Part shown: one piece after another, positions 53,739 through 63,002 of the stretch | Position numbering within the stretch: position 1 is the first letter of the stretch | Layout of the letters: each line of letters begins with the position of its first letter | From: QHWT01 sp963755695 | GTDB taxonomy: Bacteria > Acidobacteriota > Vicinamibacteria > Vicinamibacterales > 2-12-FULL-66-21 | DNA length: 64,000 bases | Reading direction: 5' to 3' | NCBI GenBank assembly: GCA_963755695.1 | Contig: CAVWLB010000010.1 | Coordinates: forward strand, 1,054,001-1,118,000 | Translations under genes and position numbers: made by a program | The notes under the pieces: generated by a model | Told to the model about the DNA's origin: nothing | Database searches by the model: none | The model's input: the letters and a program-made list of their open reading frames with translations, nothing else

Positions 53739-53832
53739 CGTAAGGCCAGAGGCCGTGAGCCGCTCGACGTTTGATCAACTGAGATCCATACGGAGACCTT
53801 TGCAATGGGCAACACGTACCGGACCAGGAACG

Positions 53833-54078
53833 ATGAGCCGATTCGCGCTTCAATGGCTTGTGCCTAGGCAGTCGGAGCGACTGACACACGTGATGCTGCT
53901 GGACAGAGAACGCCCCGCCCCATACACACTGTGTGCGGGCCATGGCGCCGACAAGGCGCACGCGTTGCTCAACCTGTGGCGGACGCTCAAAGAGAGCGAC
54001 GCAGTCGCCGAGGCGATCGACTACGTCGCCGTCGAGTACACGCATCGCACCGGCCAGGCACCCGGGGACGTCGACTGA
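53833..54078 (+). CDS. Small hypothetical protein
   Basis: This 81-residue protein starts at ATG 53833. The sequence MSRFALQWLVPRQSERLTHV, LCAGHGADKAHALLNLW, AEAIDYVAVEYTHRTG looks like a compact alpha/beta domain with no signal or known motif. It lies 9 bases upstream of the broken esterase on the same strand. The composition is coding-like, but I cannot name a family. Confidence 0.5.
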   Translation: MSRFALQWLVPRQSERLTHVMLLDRERPAPYTLCAGHGADKAHALLNLWRTLKESDAVAEAIDYVAVEYTHRTGQAPGDVD

Positions 54079-54087
54079 CTGACGAAG

Positions 54088-55142
54088 ATGGCATTTCGTG
54101 TCTCTGCGCCCAAGCTCACCAGCGTGGTGCTGTCGTGGCTGCTCGGTTCATCTGTCGCAGCGGGCGGAATGAACGTGCGTGAGGTGTCATTCAGAGCTGA
54201 CGGCGGGCCCATGACAGAACACGCGATCGGCACGAAGGGCGATCATGTAACCGCCGATCACACGATCCTCGATCTCCTGAACCATCCAGCATTCGCTGGT
54301 TTCAGCCGTCTGCTCTTGCCATGGGATGACCGCAGCTATGACAACAGGATGCGGCTACGCGATGTCGGTTCCCTTCTGCCGTATCACAGCCATGTGGATC
54401 CCACGGCCGTGGTCAGCGCATTGAATCACATGATTGACGACGTCAACAACGGCAACACCATCTTCTACGAGTTCTACACCGCGGAAGAGAAGAAGGAACA
54501 GCGGGCGAAGTCACACACAGGGCTGTTCTTCTTTCGTGGGAAGCCCGGAGCGCCCTTTGCGGTCATCGCTCCGGGTGGAGGCTTTTCCTACGTCGGCGTC
54601 CGTCCACGAAGGCTTCCCCTATGCCGTGGCAATCAGCAAGCAGGGATATAACGCCTTCGTCCTGAGATACCGCGCCGCGATCTGGCGGCGCGGTTGCCAC
54701 GCGCGATCTCGCTGCGGCCATCTCTTATGTGTTCCGAAACGCCACGGTGCTTGGCGTGGGGATCCGGGGCTATTCGTTGTGGGGCAGTTCGGCTGGAGCC
54801 AGGATGGCCGCCGCCATCGGCTCGCACGGAGTTGCGCGATTCGGAGGAGGCGACCTTCCGAAGCCGTCTGCCGTGGTGATGGCCTACACGGGCCATTCGG
54901 AGTACTCGGCCAGCGAACCGCCAACCTTTGTCGTCGTTGGCGAGCAGGACCGGATTGCCCCTCCTTCGGTTATGGAAAGGCGAGTCGCGGCAATACGCAA
55001 GGCCGGCACCGAAGTAGAGTTTCATCGATACACCGGCGTCGGTCATGGCTTCGGTACTGGTGCTGGGACAAGCGCAGAAGGATGGCTTGACCACGCCGTT
55101 CGATTCTGGAAGAAGTCCATCAGTTCGAGTACGGGGCGCTGA
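54088..55142 (+). CDS. Alpha/beta hydrolase, BD-FAE/acetylxylan-esterase-like, with two frameshifts
   Basis: The corrected product is about 350 residues. After a signal-like start (SVVLSWLLGSSVAAGG) and a helical region, the hydrolase fold shows the oxyanion loop VIAPGGGFSYVGS, the nucleophile elbow YSLWGSSAGARMAA (G-S-S-A-G), the acid region FVVVGEQDRIAPP and the catalytic His GVGHGFG. Two single-base insertions break it: at about 54596-54601 (GGGFSYVG to SVHEGFPYAVAISK) and about 54674-54681 (VLRYRA to SGGAVATRDLAAAISYVF). Neither is at GTAC. It may be a decaying gene or a sequence artefact. The C-terminal end meets an amidohydrolase remnant. Confidence 0.75.
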
Positions 55143-55348
55143 CTCGAGAGCAAGCGGTAGAGGCCTATACGCGCGGGGCCGCGTTTGCTGAATTCGCCGA
55201 GGCCGACAAAGGCACGCTCGAGACCGGGAAGCTCGCAGACCTCGCCATGCCGTCGCAGGACATCTTCACGGTGCCGCTGCCAGAATTGCCGAAGACGCAG
55301 TCGCTCCTCACTCTCGTCGGCGGCAAGATCGTCCACGAGGTGAACTAG
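55136..55348 (+). pseudogene. C-terminal remnant of an amidohydrolase (YtcJ-type)
   Basis: The plus-strand frame reads TREQAVEAYTRGAAFAEFAE, then DKGTLETGKLADLAMPSQDI, ending LLTLVGGKIVHEVN before a TAG at 55346-55348. This is the well-known C-terminus of amidohydrolase family 3/YtcJ-type metal hydrolases (about 540 residues when complete). Only the last 70 residues remain, joined directly to the 3' end of the esterase gene. This marks an old deletion or recombination junction at about 55130. Confidence 0.8.
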
Positions 55349-55927
55349 ATCTCTCGACGTGTGGACGACGGATCGCTGACGCTGGTCGAAGCGGACGACC
55401 GATCCATCAATCAGATGTCGCCTTTTGAAGCCGCCGAGCACAAGGACGATCTCATCAGGCGCTTCGAGTGCTAGGTGCGCGATCGTGACGAGCGGAAATT
55501 GCGTGAATGCGTCATTGTCCGCCGTTCGCGCCAGCCGCTGCGCCGCTCCATCCCGGAGCGTTGGAGCAGCAGTCGGCCCACAGTTCGTAGACGGCCAACC
55601 CGCCCTGCGAGACAGTCTTCGACGACGCGAGGCCAGACCACGGCTCGATCGGATCCTGCGTTTCGGCGACAACATGAAGGTCTTCCACCGAAATTCCGGT
55701 CAGACGAAAGATTTCGCATGGGTTCATGGTGGGGATCTTCTGCGGCCGCCATCACTCGAAGCCATTTCGCCGCCGCAGGGGCGTTCGTCGCGGCGGGGCC
55801 GGGCAAAGCTTTCTGGCCCGAAGGAAGCCTAAGCAGCCCGTGGTGTAACTCCAGTCGTGGTCGCGCGATGACTGAATAGCGACGACTTGCGTGACGGGTC
55901 GCGAGCGTGCCACGCCGCCGGCTTGAA
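55349..55927. other. Gap with degraded coding-like sequence
   Basis: No intact gene is seen in 579 bases. On the minus strand 55512-55727 gives a coding-like segment (IFRLTGISVEDLHVVAETQD, GGLAVYELWADCCSNAPGWSG) without family match. On the plus strand 55360-55473 reads VEADDRSINQMSPFEAAEHK then a stop. These are best read as fragments of broken genes next to the amidohydrolase remnant. Confidence 0.4.
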
Positions 55928-56455
55928 TCACTGTTGGCCGGCAATCTCATACTCACTCTGAACGAGACCGCTCGCGTACTGCCGCGTCCCGACGTGCTTG
56001 AGGACGATGTCGCGCGGTACGGTGCCAAACAGCGGAATCCCGGCACCGATGAGGACCGGAACGCGAGTGATAATAAGGCGCTGAATGAGCCCGGCTTGAA
56101 GAAACCGCTGAATGGTGATCCCGCCGTCCACGTAAATGTGCCGGATGCCGCGAGCACCAAGCTGCGACGCGATTTCAAGCGGATCCCCCGACATACGCTG
56201 CACTACCGCCCCGACGGGGGCGGAGGCCAGCGGACGAGTGCTGAGCACGAAGACGGGCTTTTCACCGTAAGGCCACCTGTCGAATGTCAAGACCGTCTCG
56301 AAAGTCTTGCGGCCGATGACCAACGCATCCACGGTGGTCATGAACTCCACGTAGCCGTGAGGTTCGCCACCGCCGGGCGGCAGGAAGTCAAGGTCACCAT
56401 TGGCTCGTGCGATGAAGCCGTCGAGGCTCGTGCCAATAAAGACGGATGCCTTCAT
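55928..56455 (-). CDS. Dihydrofolate-reductase-like RibD C-terminal domain protein
   Basis: This protein has 175 residues from ATG 56455 (MKASVFIGTSLDGFIARANG). The typical stand-alone RibD_C/DHFR-like motifs are present: DALVIGRKTFETVLTF, WPYGEKPVFVLSTRPL, GIRHIYVDGGITIQRFLQ and LIITRVPVLIGAGIPLFG. These YwjB/YyaP-type proteins bind NADPH; their substrate is usually unknown. The start is 95 bases from the transposase gene, which reads away in the other direction. Confidence 0.88.
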   Translation of the reverse strand: MKASVFIGTSLDGFIARANGDLDFLPPGGGEPHGYVEFMTTVDALVIGRKTFETVLTFDRWPYGEKPVFVLSTRPLASAPVGAVVQRMSGDPLEIASQLGARGIRHIYVDGGITIQRFLQAGLIQRLIITRVPVLIGAGIPLFGTVPRDIVLKHVGTRQYASGLVQSEYEIAGQQ

Positions 56456-56509
56456 GACTAGCTCCCATGTTGGTACTGACCTGCAAATGGACCGCGAATC
56501 GCGAATACT

Positions 56510-56530
56510 GGGATCGACATGATCGATCCC
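56510..56530. repeat. Palindrome upstream of the transposase gene
   Basis: GGGATCGA (56510-56517) and TCGATCCC (56523-56530) form an 8-bp perfect stem with 5 bases between. It lies 20 bases before the transposase start, where it could limit read-through or translation. It is not clearly the terminal repeat of the insertion sequence. Confidence 0.45.
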
Positions 56531-56549
56531 GCGTACTACACTGTCGCCA

Positions 56550-57911
56550 ATGGCGATGGGCAAACGACGACGGCGGGCGAAGCAGGCGTCGATGTGGGTG
56601 GCGACGAACGACCTGCCGCGGAGCGCCGCGCATCCGTTCTACACGCGACTGAATCGGATTCTCGACCAACAGGACTTCGACGGATACGTCGAAGGGCTCT
56701 GCCAACGATTTTACGCGGACGAGGGCCGGCCAGGGTTGCCGCCCGGACGCTATTTCCGACTGCTGTTGATCGGCTATTTCGAAGGCTTGGACGCGGAGCG
56801 CGCGATCGCGTGGCGAGCGGCCGATTCGTTGGCCCTGTGCGAGTTTCTCGGCTTAGTGTTGCCGGACGCGCCGCCGGACCATTCGACGATCTCCCGCACG
56901 CGTCGCCTCATCGACATCGAGACGCACGAGGCGGTCTTCACGTGGATGCTGCAGCGCCTGGCGGAGGCGGGATTAGTGAAGGGCAAGACCGTCGGCATCG
57001 ATGCGACGACGTTGGAAGCCAATGCCGCCCTGCGCAGCATCGTCCGGCGCGATACGGGCGAGAGCTACGAGGACTTCCTTACGAAGCTGGCGCAGGCCTC
57101 GGGTATCGAGACGCCGACGCGCGCGGATCTGGCGCGGATCGATCGGAAGCGGAAGAAGAAGGGGTCGAACGACGATTGGACCCATCCGCACGATCCCGAC
57201 GCGAAGATTACCAAGATGAAGGACGGTCGGACGCACTTGGCGCACAAAGCCGAGCATGCGGTTGATCTCGAGACTGGGGCGATCGTCGGCGTGACGGTGC
57301 AGGACGCAGACGATGGCGACACCACGAGCAGCATCGAGACGCTGATCGAAGCCGCTGAACACGTGGAAGCGGTCCGGCCCGACCGCAACGGCATCGCAGA
57401 AGTGGTGGGCGACAAGGGTTATCACAGCAATCAGTCGCTCGTCGATCTCGAAGCCGTGGGCGTGCGCAGCTACATCTCCGAACCGGATCGTGGACGACGA
57501 AACTGGACGAAGAACCCGGCCGCGCGTGACGCGGTGTATCGCAATCGCCGGCGCATCCGCGGCGCGCGCGGCCAACGCCTACTGCGGCTTCGCGGTGAGC
57601 GCCTGGAACGCCTCTTTGCCCATCTCTATGAGACCGGCGGAATGCGCCGCGTGCACCTCCGTGGCCACACGAACATCCTGAAGCGAGTGCTGATCCATGC
57701 CGGCGGCTTCAATCTCGGACTCCTCATGCGGCAACTGATCGGCGTCGGCACGCCGCGCGGCCTGCAGAGCCGAATCACAACGGTCCTTGGCGCCCTTCTG
57801 ACCTTGATTCGCGATCTCCGGCCGCACGTGACGCCTCACGACCTTCCTCAACACTCGCGGCGGTGTCGATCGTGCGATCCGAAACCACGCACATCGGTGC
57901 GAGAGGAATAG
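56550..57911 (+). mobile_element. IS1182-like DDE transposase gene
   Basis: This is a full-length 453-residue transposase. The N-terminal IS5/IS1182-type DUF772 domain (GYVEGLCQRFYADEGRPGLP, YFRLLLIGYFEGLDAERAIA, PDHSTISRTRRLI) is followed by the DDE domain: first Asp in KTVGIDATTLEANAA, second Asp in AEVVGDKGYHSNQ, and a late Glu in GERLERLFAHLYETGGMRRV. A Lys/Arg-rich insertion (DRKRKKKGSNDDW) lies between. The frame is intact, so the element could be active or recent. I could not find a clear pair of terminal inverted repeats in the 90 bases upstream and 190 bases downstream. A GGAAACAGC/GCTGTTTCC hairpin lies at 57969-58006. Confidence 0.88.
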
Positions 57912-57968
57912 CTTTCACCACGGGCCGCTAGCGGCTAAGAGCGAGAGCCTCTGAACGACGGTATCCAC

Positions 57969-58007
57969 GGGAAACAGCGGGGAAAGATTGCCATGCTGCT
58001 GTTTCCC
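57969..58007 (+). terminator. Hairpin downstream of the transposase
   Basis: GGGAAACAGC (starting 57969) and GCTGTTTCCC (ending 58007) pair over about 10 bp around a loop of about 19 bases. It follows the transposase stop by 58 bases and could be its terminator or an end structure of the insertion sequence. Confidence 0.45.
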
Positions 58008-58106
58008 AGAACTGAAGTATAAGTTGCTCCCGCCCTCTGCTGGGCGATCGCGGACGTCGACTCATTCGGCTCCCGCGAGGCCAACGCTGTGAACGGGGAG
58101 AGTAAT

Positions 58107-58895
58107 ATGGCATTTCAGGCACTACAGTTAAAGAAGACGAGCCGCACGTTGCAAGTGTCGTTCGGGAATTCGTTCTTCTCCCAAGCGCCGATCGTGTTGG
58201 TTACGCCGTGCTTTGTGGGCGCCACCGATCCGATGCACGTCGAATCCATCGAGACTGTCACGAACATCACCAAGGACGGCGCCGAAATCATCAGCGACAA
58301 CCCAATCGATGATTCGGCGTCGGGTTCCAACTCTTCGTACTACGTGAATGTCTTGGCGATCGATCCGGATGCGACGTTGCTGCGCAGCCTCCCAGTGACC
58401 GTGGGCAAGCAAAACAAGACCACGGAGGTCATTACGATCAACGTGAATAGCCCGGCGGCCCCCCGGCCGGTCATCCTTTCGCCTTTCTGGGACGGCTCGA
58501 ACGTGCCGGTTGGCCACGTAGATTGTGTGAGCGGGGCGCCCTCAGGAGCCAATCAGTTTGTGGTGGCGGGAGGGAATCAGGCGACGAACTATTCCATACA
58601 GTATCTGAGCACCGAACTTGGCGTCGGCGGCAGGGCGCAGTGCGGCATCGTGAACAAGACGACCAGCAGGATGAAAGCTTATTTTCCCGAAGTATGGGAT
58701 ACACCACCGCTCGTGTTCGTGTCGCCCTGGTACAACACCACGGACAACGAGGAGGTCCGCGGGATCGAGACTGTCTCTCTCGTGACGGACAACGGCTTCG
58801 CCCTTTCGTCAGGCGATTGCGCGACCGCTCGAGTATTTTGGACACTCGGTCTGCAGGGGAGTAGCGAACGAGTGCAGCGAGTGAGCCCACGCTAA
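58107..58895 (+). CDS. H-type-lectin-like repeat protein
   Basis: This protein has 262 residues from ATG 58107, preceded by GGGGAG at 58095-58100. There is no signal peptide. It contains two or three related beta-sandwich units. One is LQVSFGNSFFSQAPIVLVTP then VESIETVTNITKDGAEI and YYVNVLAID. The last is KAYFPEVWDTPPLVFVSPWY then EVRGIETVSLVTDNGFAL. The alternation of F...P.V.V.P and VTNIT.DG.. resembles H-type (discoidin/Helix pomatia) lectin domains. The last dozen residues (SSERVQRVSPR) read into a GC-rich repeat region and may not be original. Sugar binding is a guess from fold similarity. Confidence 0.55.
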   Translation: MAFQALQLKKTSRTLQVSFGNSFFSQAPIVLVTPCFVGATDPMHVESIETVTNITKDGAEIISDNPIDDSASGSNSSYYVNVLAIDPDATLLRSLPVTVGKQNKTTEVITINVNSPAAPRPVILSPFWDGSNVPVGHVDCVSGAPSGANQFVVAGGNQATNYSIQYLSTELGVGGRAQCGIVNKTTSRMKAYFPEVWDTPPLVFVSPWYNTTDNEEVRGIETVSLVTDNGFALSSGDCATARVFWTLGLQGSSERVQRVSPR

Positions 58896-58902
58896 ACGGA
58901 GC

Positions 58903-58960
58903 GGGGCTCGGGACCCCGCGAGAGAGCATGTAAGGGGGGTTCGGGGGACGAAGTCCCCCG
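58903..58960. terminator. Two tandem hairpins after the lectin-like gene
   Basis: GCGGGG/CCCCGC (about 58903-58920) and CGGGGGAC-GAA-GTCCCCCG (58942-58960, perfect 8-bp stem) lie in tandem. The second is followed by ATTAAAATTG. Together they make a strong transcription stop. The sequence around them (AGCGAACGAGTGCAGCGAGT) has the look of a dispersed repeat. Confidence 0.6.
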
Positions 58961-59151
58961 ATTAAAATTGTGGAGCTATGGGGATCGAAACCGATTAACG
59001 ATGTTTTTCCAAGTCGGCACGGGACACCGGCCTTTCGCGTTTCCCCGCCAACAGAAACTCGTGAAAGGATAGGCCCCAGACCCTCACTCTCGACAGGTCA
59101 GGTGCCTCGAACTGCCAACACCAATACGGTTATAGGTCAGATTAGACGTGA

Positions 59152-60869
59152 TTGCGGAGCATCAGCTACCAGACCGATCTCGCCGATCGTGCCATCGACT
59201 GGATCAAGGCCCAGAAGACGCTCAGTCCTGACAAGCCCTTCTTCGTCTACTACGCCGCGCAGGGCATGCACGACCCTGTGCAGCTGCCCGAGTCATGGCG
59301 AGACAAGTACAAAGGCAAGTTCGATCAGGGGTGGGACAAATACCGCGACGAGATCCTGGCACGCCAGAAGAAGCTCGGCATCGTCCCGGCCAACACCCGG
59401 CTCACACCCAAGCCCGACATCATGCCGGACTGGGACACGCTGAGCGCCGACGAAAAGAAGATCGCGATCCGCTATCAGGAGGTCTTCGCGGCGTTCGCCG
59501 AGGTAACCGACTACGAGATCGGCCGGGTCGTGCAGGCGGTCGACGACATCGGCGCCCTGGAAAATACCCTGATCATCTATGTCACAGGCGACAACGGCGC
59601 GAGCCCCAACGGGGGGCGGCTCGGCACGTTCAATACCTTAAGCTCGTTCACCAGGCACCCGAGACCATGGAATATCAGCTCGAGCATCTGAACGAAGTCG
59701 GTGGGCCGCACTCCGCGATGACCGTGCCGGCCGGCTGGTCGATCGCCGACAACACGCCGTTCGCGTATTCGCAATTCCACACGCAATTCGGCGGCACCAC
59801 CAATGGGGCAGTCGTGTTCTGGCCGAAGACGATCAAAGCGAAGGGCGAGATTCGGAACCAGTACTACCACCTGATCGACGTCGCCCCGACGGTGCTGGAG
59901 GCGGCGGGACTGCCGCAGCCGAACACGGTCAATGGCGTTCCACAAAAACCCATTGAAGGCGTGAGCATGCTCAGCACCTTCACCAACGCCCAGGCGACGT
60001 CGGCGCACACGGTCCAGCACTACGAGATGTTTGGGAACCGAGGCATCTACAAGGATGGATGGTACGCCGCGACCCTGCACAAGGTGGCGTGGGAGGCCAA
60101 ACCGCGGAGTTCTTTTGCCGACGACAAATGGGAGTTGTTGAACACGGCGGAAGACTTCAGTGGCTCGAACGATCTGGCGGCGAAGGAACCCGCGGAGTTG
60201 AAGGAGTTGCAGGACGCGTTCATGGCGGAGGCGGTCAAACACAACGTGCTGCCGCTCGACGATCGTGTCCAGGAGCGATTCAGCGCGGCGATCGCCGGGC
60301 GGCCCGATTACATGGGAGGCCGGACGTCGCTGACGGTCTATCCGGGCATGATCGCGATGAAGGAGAACGCCTTCATCGACGTGAAGAACCGGAGCTCCTC
60401 GATCACCGCCGAACTCGAGATGCCGCCGGGCTCGGCGTCGGGGGTCATCCTCGCGCAGGGCGGCGCGCACTCCGGCTGGAGTCTCTACGTCAAGGACGGG
60501 CGGCCCTCGTTTGCCTACAACCGCCTGGGCGCCGTGACGACCATTGCGTCCAGTGAGCGTCTGCCGGCGGGCTCTGTCACGGTCACCTACGATTTTGCCT
60601 ACGACGGCGGCGGCAAACCCGGAGCCGGCGGCACCGGGACGCTCTCGATCAATGGGAAGAAGGTCGGCTCGGGCAGACTCGAGCGCACCATTCCCTTCAT
60701 CTACGGAACTGAGACCGCCGACGTCGGTATGGACCTGTATACGGCCGTGACGACCGCCTACGCGAAGGGAGAGAACACCTTCACCGGAAAGATTAGGAAG
60801 GTGACCATCAACGTGAAGTCAGATGCGGCCAAGAAGGAAACCGGAGGGACCAGTCGCATACCTGAATGA
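59152..60869 (+). pseudogene. Arylsulfatase lacking its N-terminal catalytic part, also frameshifted near 59650
   Basis: Homology-like sequence begins abruptly at about 59160 (TDLADRAIDWIKAQ, PFFVYYAAQGMHDPVQLPES) and runs to the sulfatase C-terminus (VAPTVLEAAGLPQP, NRSSSITAELEMPPGSASGV). Metal-site and fold motifs of the second half are present (IIYVTGDNGASPNGG). The N-terminal 200 or so residues with the formylglycine motif CxPSR and first metal ligands are missing; 250 bases upstream contain no trace. Near 59650 one base is missing (SSF to QAPETMEYQLEHL). As it stands the gene cannot make an active sulfatase. The maturase gene follows 24 bases downstream. Confidence 0.82.
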
Positions 60870-60893
60870 CGGGGAATAGGCTGAGTCACCAGA

Positions 60894-62091
60894 ATGAGTA
60901 AGCGCCGCACCAAGCCCGTCAAGGTGCTCTCGCCGCCGCGTCGCTTCACAATCACGCGAGCGTGGATTGCGATCGTGCTCATCGCCGGAGCCCTGGTCGT
61001 TGGGCTCCTGGCGCTGCGTCCGGGTTTCCTCGCGCAGCACTCGACACCGCCGTCGGTAGAAACGACTGCGCCGAGTGCGACGCCTTCAGCGACGTCGCTG
61101 GGATTCCTGCCGACGGCCGAGAACACGACTCGGCCGTCCGGGCCTGCACCCGAGGGCATGGTGTGGATTCCCGGCGGCGAATTCTCGATGGGAGCGCAGG
61201 ACCCGACGGACAGGCGCGATGCCGTCGGGATGCAGGCCACGGAGGACTCGCGTCCGGTCCATCGCGTCTACGTGGACGGCTTCTGGATGGACGCGACAGA
61301 AGTGACGAACGCCGCAGTTCACCGCCTTCGTGAAGGCGACCGGCTATGTCACCGTAGCCGAGCGCACGCCGCGCGCGGAAGACTTTCCCGGCGCCAAGCC
61401 GGAGGATCTCGTCCCCGGGTCGGTGATGTTTTCGCCCCCGAGTCACCCCGTGCCGTTGAACAACGAGTACGCGTGGTGGTCGTACCTGCCAGGCGCCAGC
61501 TGGCGACATCCGTCCGGCCCGGCGAGTTCAATCAAGGGGAAGGAACGATGGCCAGTCATTCACGTGGCGTATGAAGACGCGCTCGCATATGCGCGATGGG
61601 CCGGCAAGCGCCTGCCGACGGAAGCGGAATGGGAATTTGCGGCGCGCGGTGGGCTCACGGGGCAGCTCTTCCCCTGGGGCAACACGCTCAAGGTCGAGGA
61701 CCAGTGGATGGCCAACAGCCATCAAGGTCACTTTCCTGATCACGATACAGGTGCGGATGCGTTCCCCGGGATCGCACCAGTGGCGCAGTTCCCCGCGAAC
61801 GGGTACGGGCTCCATGACGTCGCCGGCAACGTGTGGGAGTGGGTGAGCGATTGGTATCGCCCTGACTACTACAGCCAGCTGGCGGCGACCGGCAGCGTCG
61901 CCCGCAACCCGCAAGGCCCGACCGACTCGTTCGATCCCGGCGAACCCGGCGTGAAGAAACGCGTCCATCGCGGCGGATCGTTTCTCTGCACGGATCAGTT
62001 CTGCTCTCGCTACATGGTCGGTACACGCGGCAAGGGTGAAATCAGCACCGGGACGAACCATCTTGGCTTCCGCTGCGTGAAATCGATTTGA
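60894..62091 (+). CDS. Formylglycine-generating enzyme (sulfatase-modifying factor), membrane-anchored, frameshift near 61314
   Basis: Corrected length is about 398 residues. An N-terminal membrane anchor (AWIAIVLIAGALVVGLLAL) is followed by the FGE-sulfatase domain: MVWIPGGEFSMGAQDPTD, RVYVDGFWMDATEVTNA, then YARWAGKRLPTEAEWEFAAR and GNVWEWVSDWY. The active-site segment RGGSFLCTDQFCSRYMVGTR keeps both cysteines (C-x4-C) that define true formylglycine-generating enzymes. FGE oxidises the sulfatase Cys to formylglycine; here it is predicted to face the periplasm. The frame breaks at TNA, where one extra G lies at about 61314 before QFTAFVKATGY. It probably served the sulfatase upstream. Confidence 0.85.
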
Positions 62092-62876
62092 GACGATCTT
62101 CAACCACCGCGAAGTTGCTCGCGGTCACTCGAAGACCCCTGGTCATAATGGTCGGCGTCGGTGCCCTTCTGACGGCCGCGAACGCATCGGCTCAGACCAA
62201 CGGGCAAGTGTGGGCCAACATCACCTTCGACTGGGTGAAACGCTCGGGAGTCACGTACCAGATCGACTTCGAGCCGAAGGCCCTGGTGTCCGCCCCACCT
62301 GAAGAACCTGGATGGAGCAATCTCGACATCACGCCGTCCATTGAATATCCGGTTTCGCAGACGCTCGATTTGATTGGTGACGCGACGCTTGGACGGACCA
62401 AGCAGACTGACGATCTGGACACGACGGAGCTAACGGTTCGAGGCGGCATTCGATTTCATCTGTTTTCGCGCCAGCGCCGTCTTCTGCTCAATGAAACGCT
62501 CCCCAAGCGCCGGCTGGTCATCCGGGACCTCATGCGAGTTGAATCACGAAATTTCTTCTACTCGAACGACGATCCCTCGGAGTCGACGATCCGTTTCCGG
62601 AATCGCGTCGAGCTGCTGTGGCCGCTGAACCGTCCGAACCTCGGCGACGATGGTGCGGTAGCCGCGCTGACGGATTGGGAGTGGTTCATTCCAGTTTCAG
62701 ATCCCACGGAGCGTTTCGCGAACCGCCAGCGTATTCGTGCGGGGCTCACCTATCGTCACAACGGCAGTTGGCGATTCGCCGCGCTCTACATCTGGAACCG
62801 CTCGCGCGACACGACGAGCGAGCCGTTCACAACGGCCGAACACATCGTCGACGTTCAGGTAAAGCGAGTCTGGTGA
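62088..62876 (+). CDS. DUF2490-like outer-membrane beta-barrel protein
   Basis: The start TTG at 62088 overlaps the FGE stop; ATG 62148, giving a clean signal peptide (MVGVGALLTAANASAQ), is an alternative. The product has 262 residues. The mature part is built of amphipathic beta strands (WANITFDWVKRSGVTYQIDF, LDLIGDATLGRTKQTDDLDT, FRNRVELLWPLN, LTYRHNGSWRFAALYIWNRS) as in DUF2490-like barrels. It may be a porin-like or assay-unknown outer-membrane protein of the sulfatase locus. Confidence 0.75.
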   Translation: MRRSSTTAKLLAVTRRPLVIMVGVGALLTAANASAQTNGQVWANITFDWVKRSGVTYQIDFEPKALVSAPPEEPGWSNLDITPSIEYPVSQTLDLIGDATLGRTKQTDDLDTTELTVRGGIRFHLFSRQRRLLLNETLPKRRLVIRDLMRVESRNFFYSNDDPSESTIRFRNRVELLWPLNRPNLGDDGAVAALTDWEWFIPVSDPTERFANRQRIRAGLTYRHNGSWRFAALYIWNRSRDTTSEPFTTAEHIVDVQVKRVW

Positions 62877-63002
62877 ACGGAGCAGAGGGGCATCCACTCG
62901 GAGCGGCTGTAGGTGAGAACTCGCTTTGTGTCACAACGGTGTCAGATACCCGCTGAACCCCCCCCGTCACGCACGCCGACCTGCCTGAAGCCACCAGGAG
63001 AT

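Noticed and set aside
56461..58010. Terminal inverted repeats of the insertion sequence
   Set aside because: The hairpins at 56510-56530 and 57969-58007 are internal palindromes, each pairing with itself. They do not match each other, so they do not define the ends of the element.
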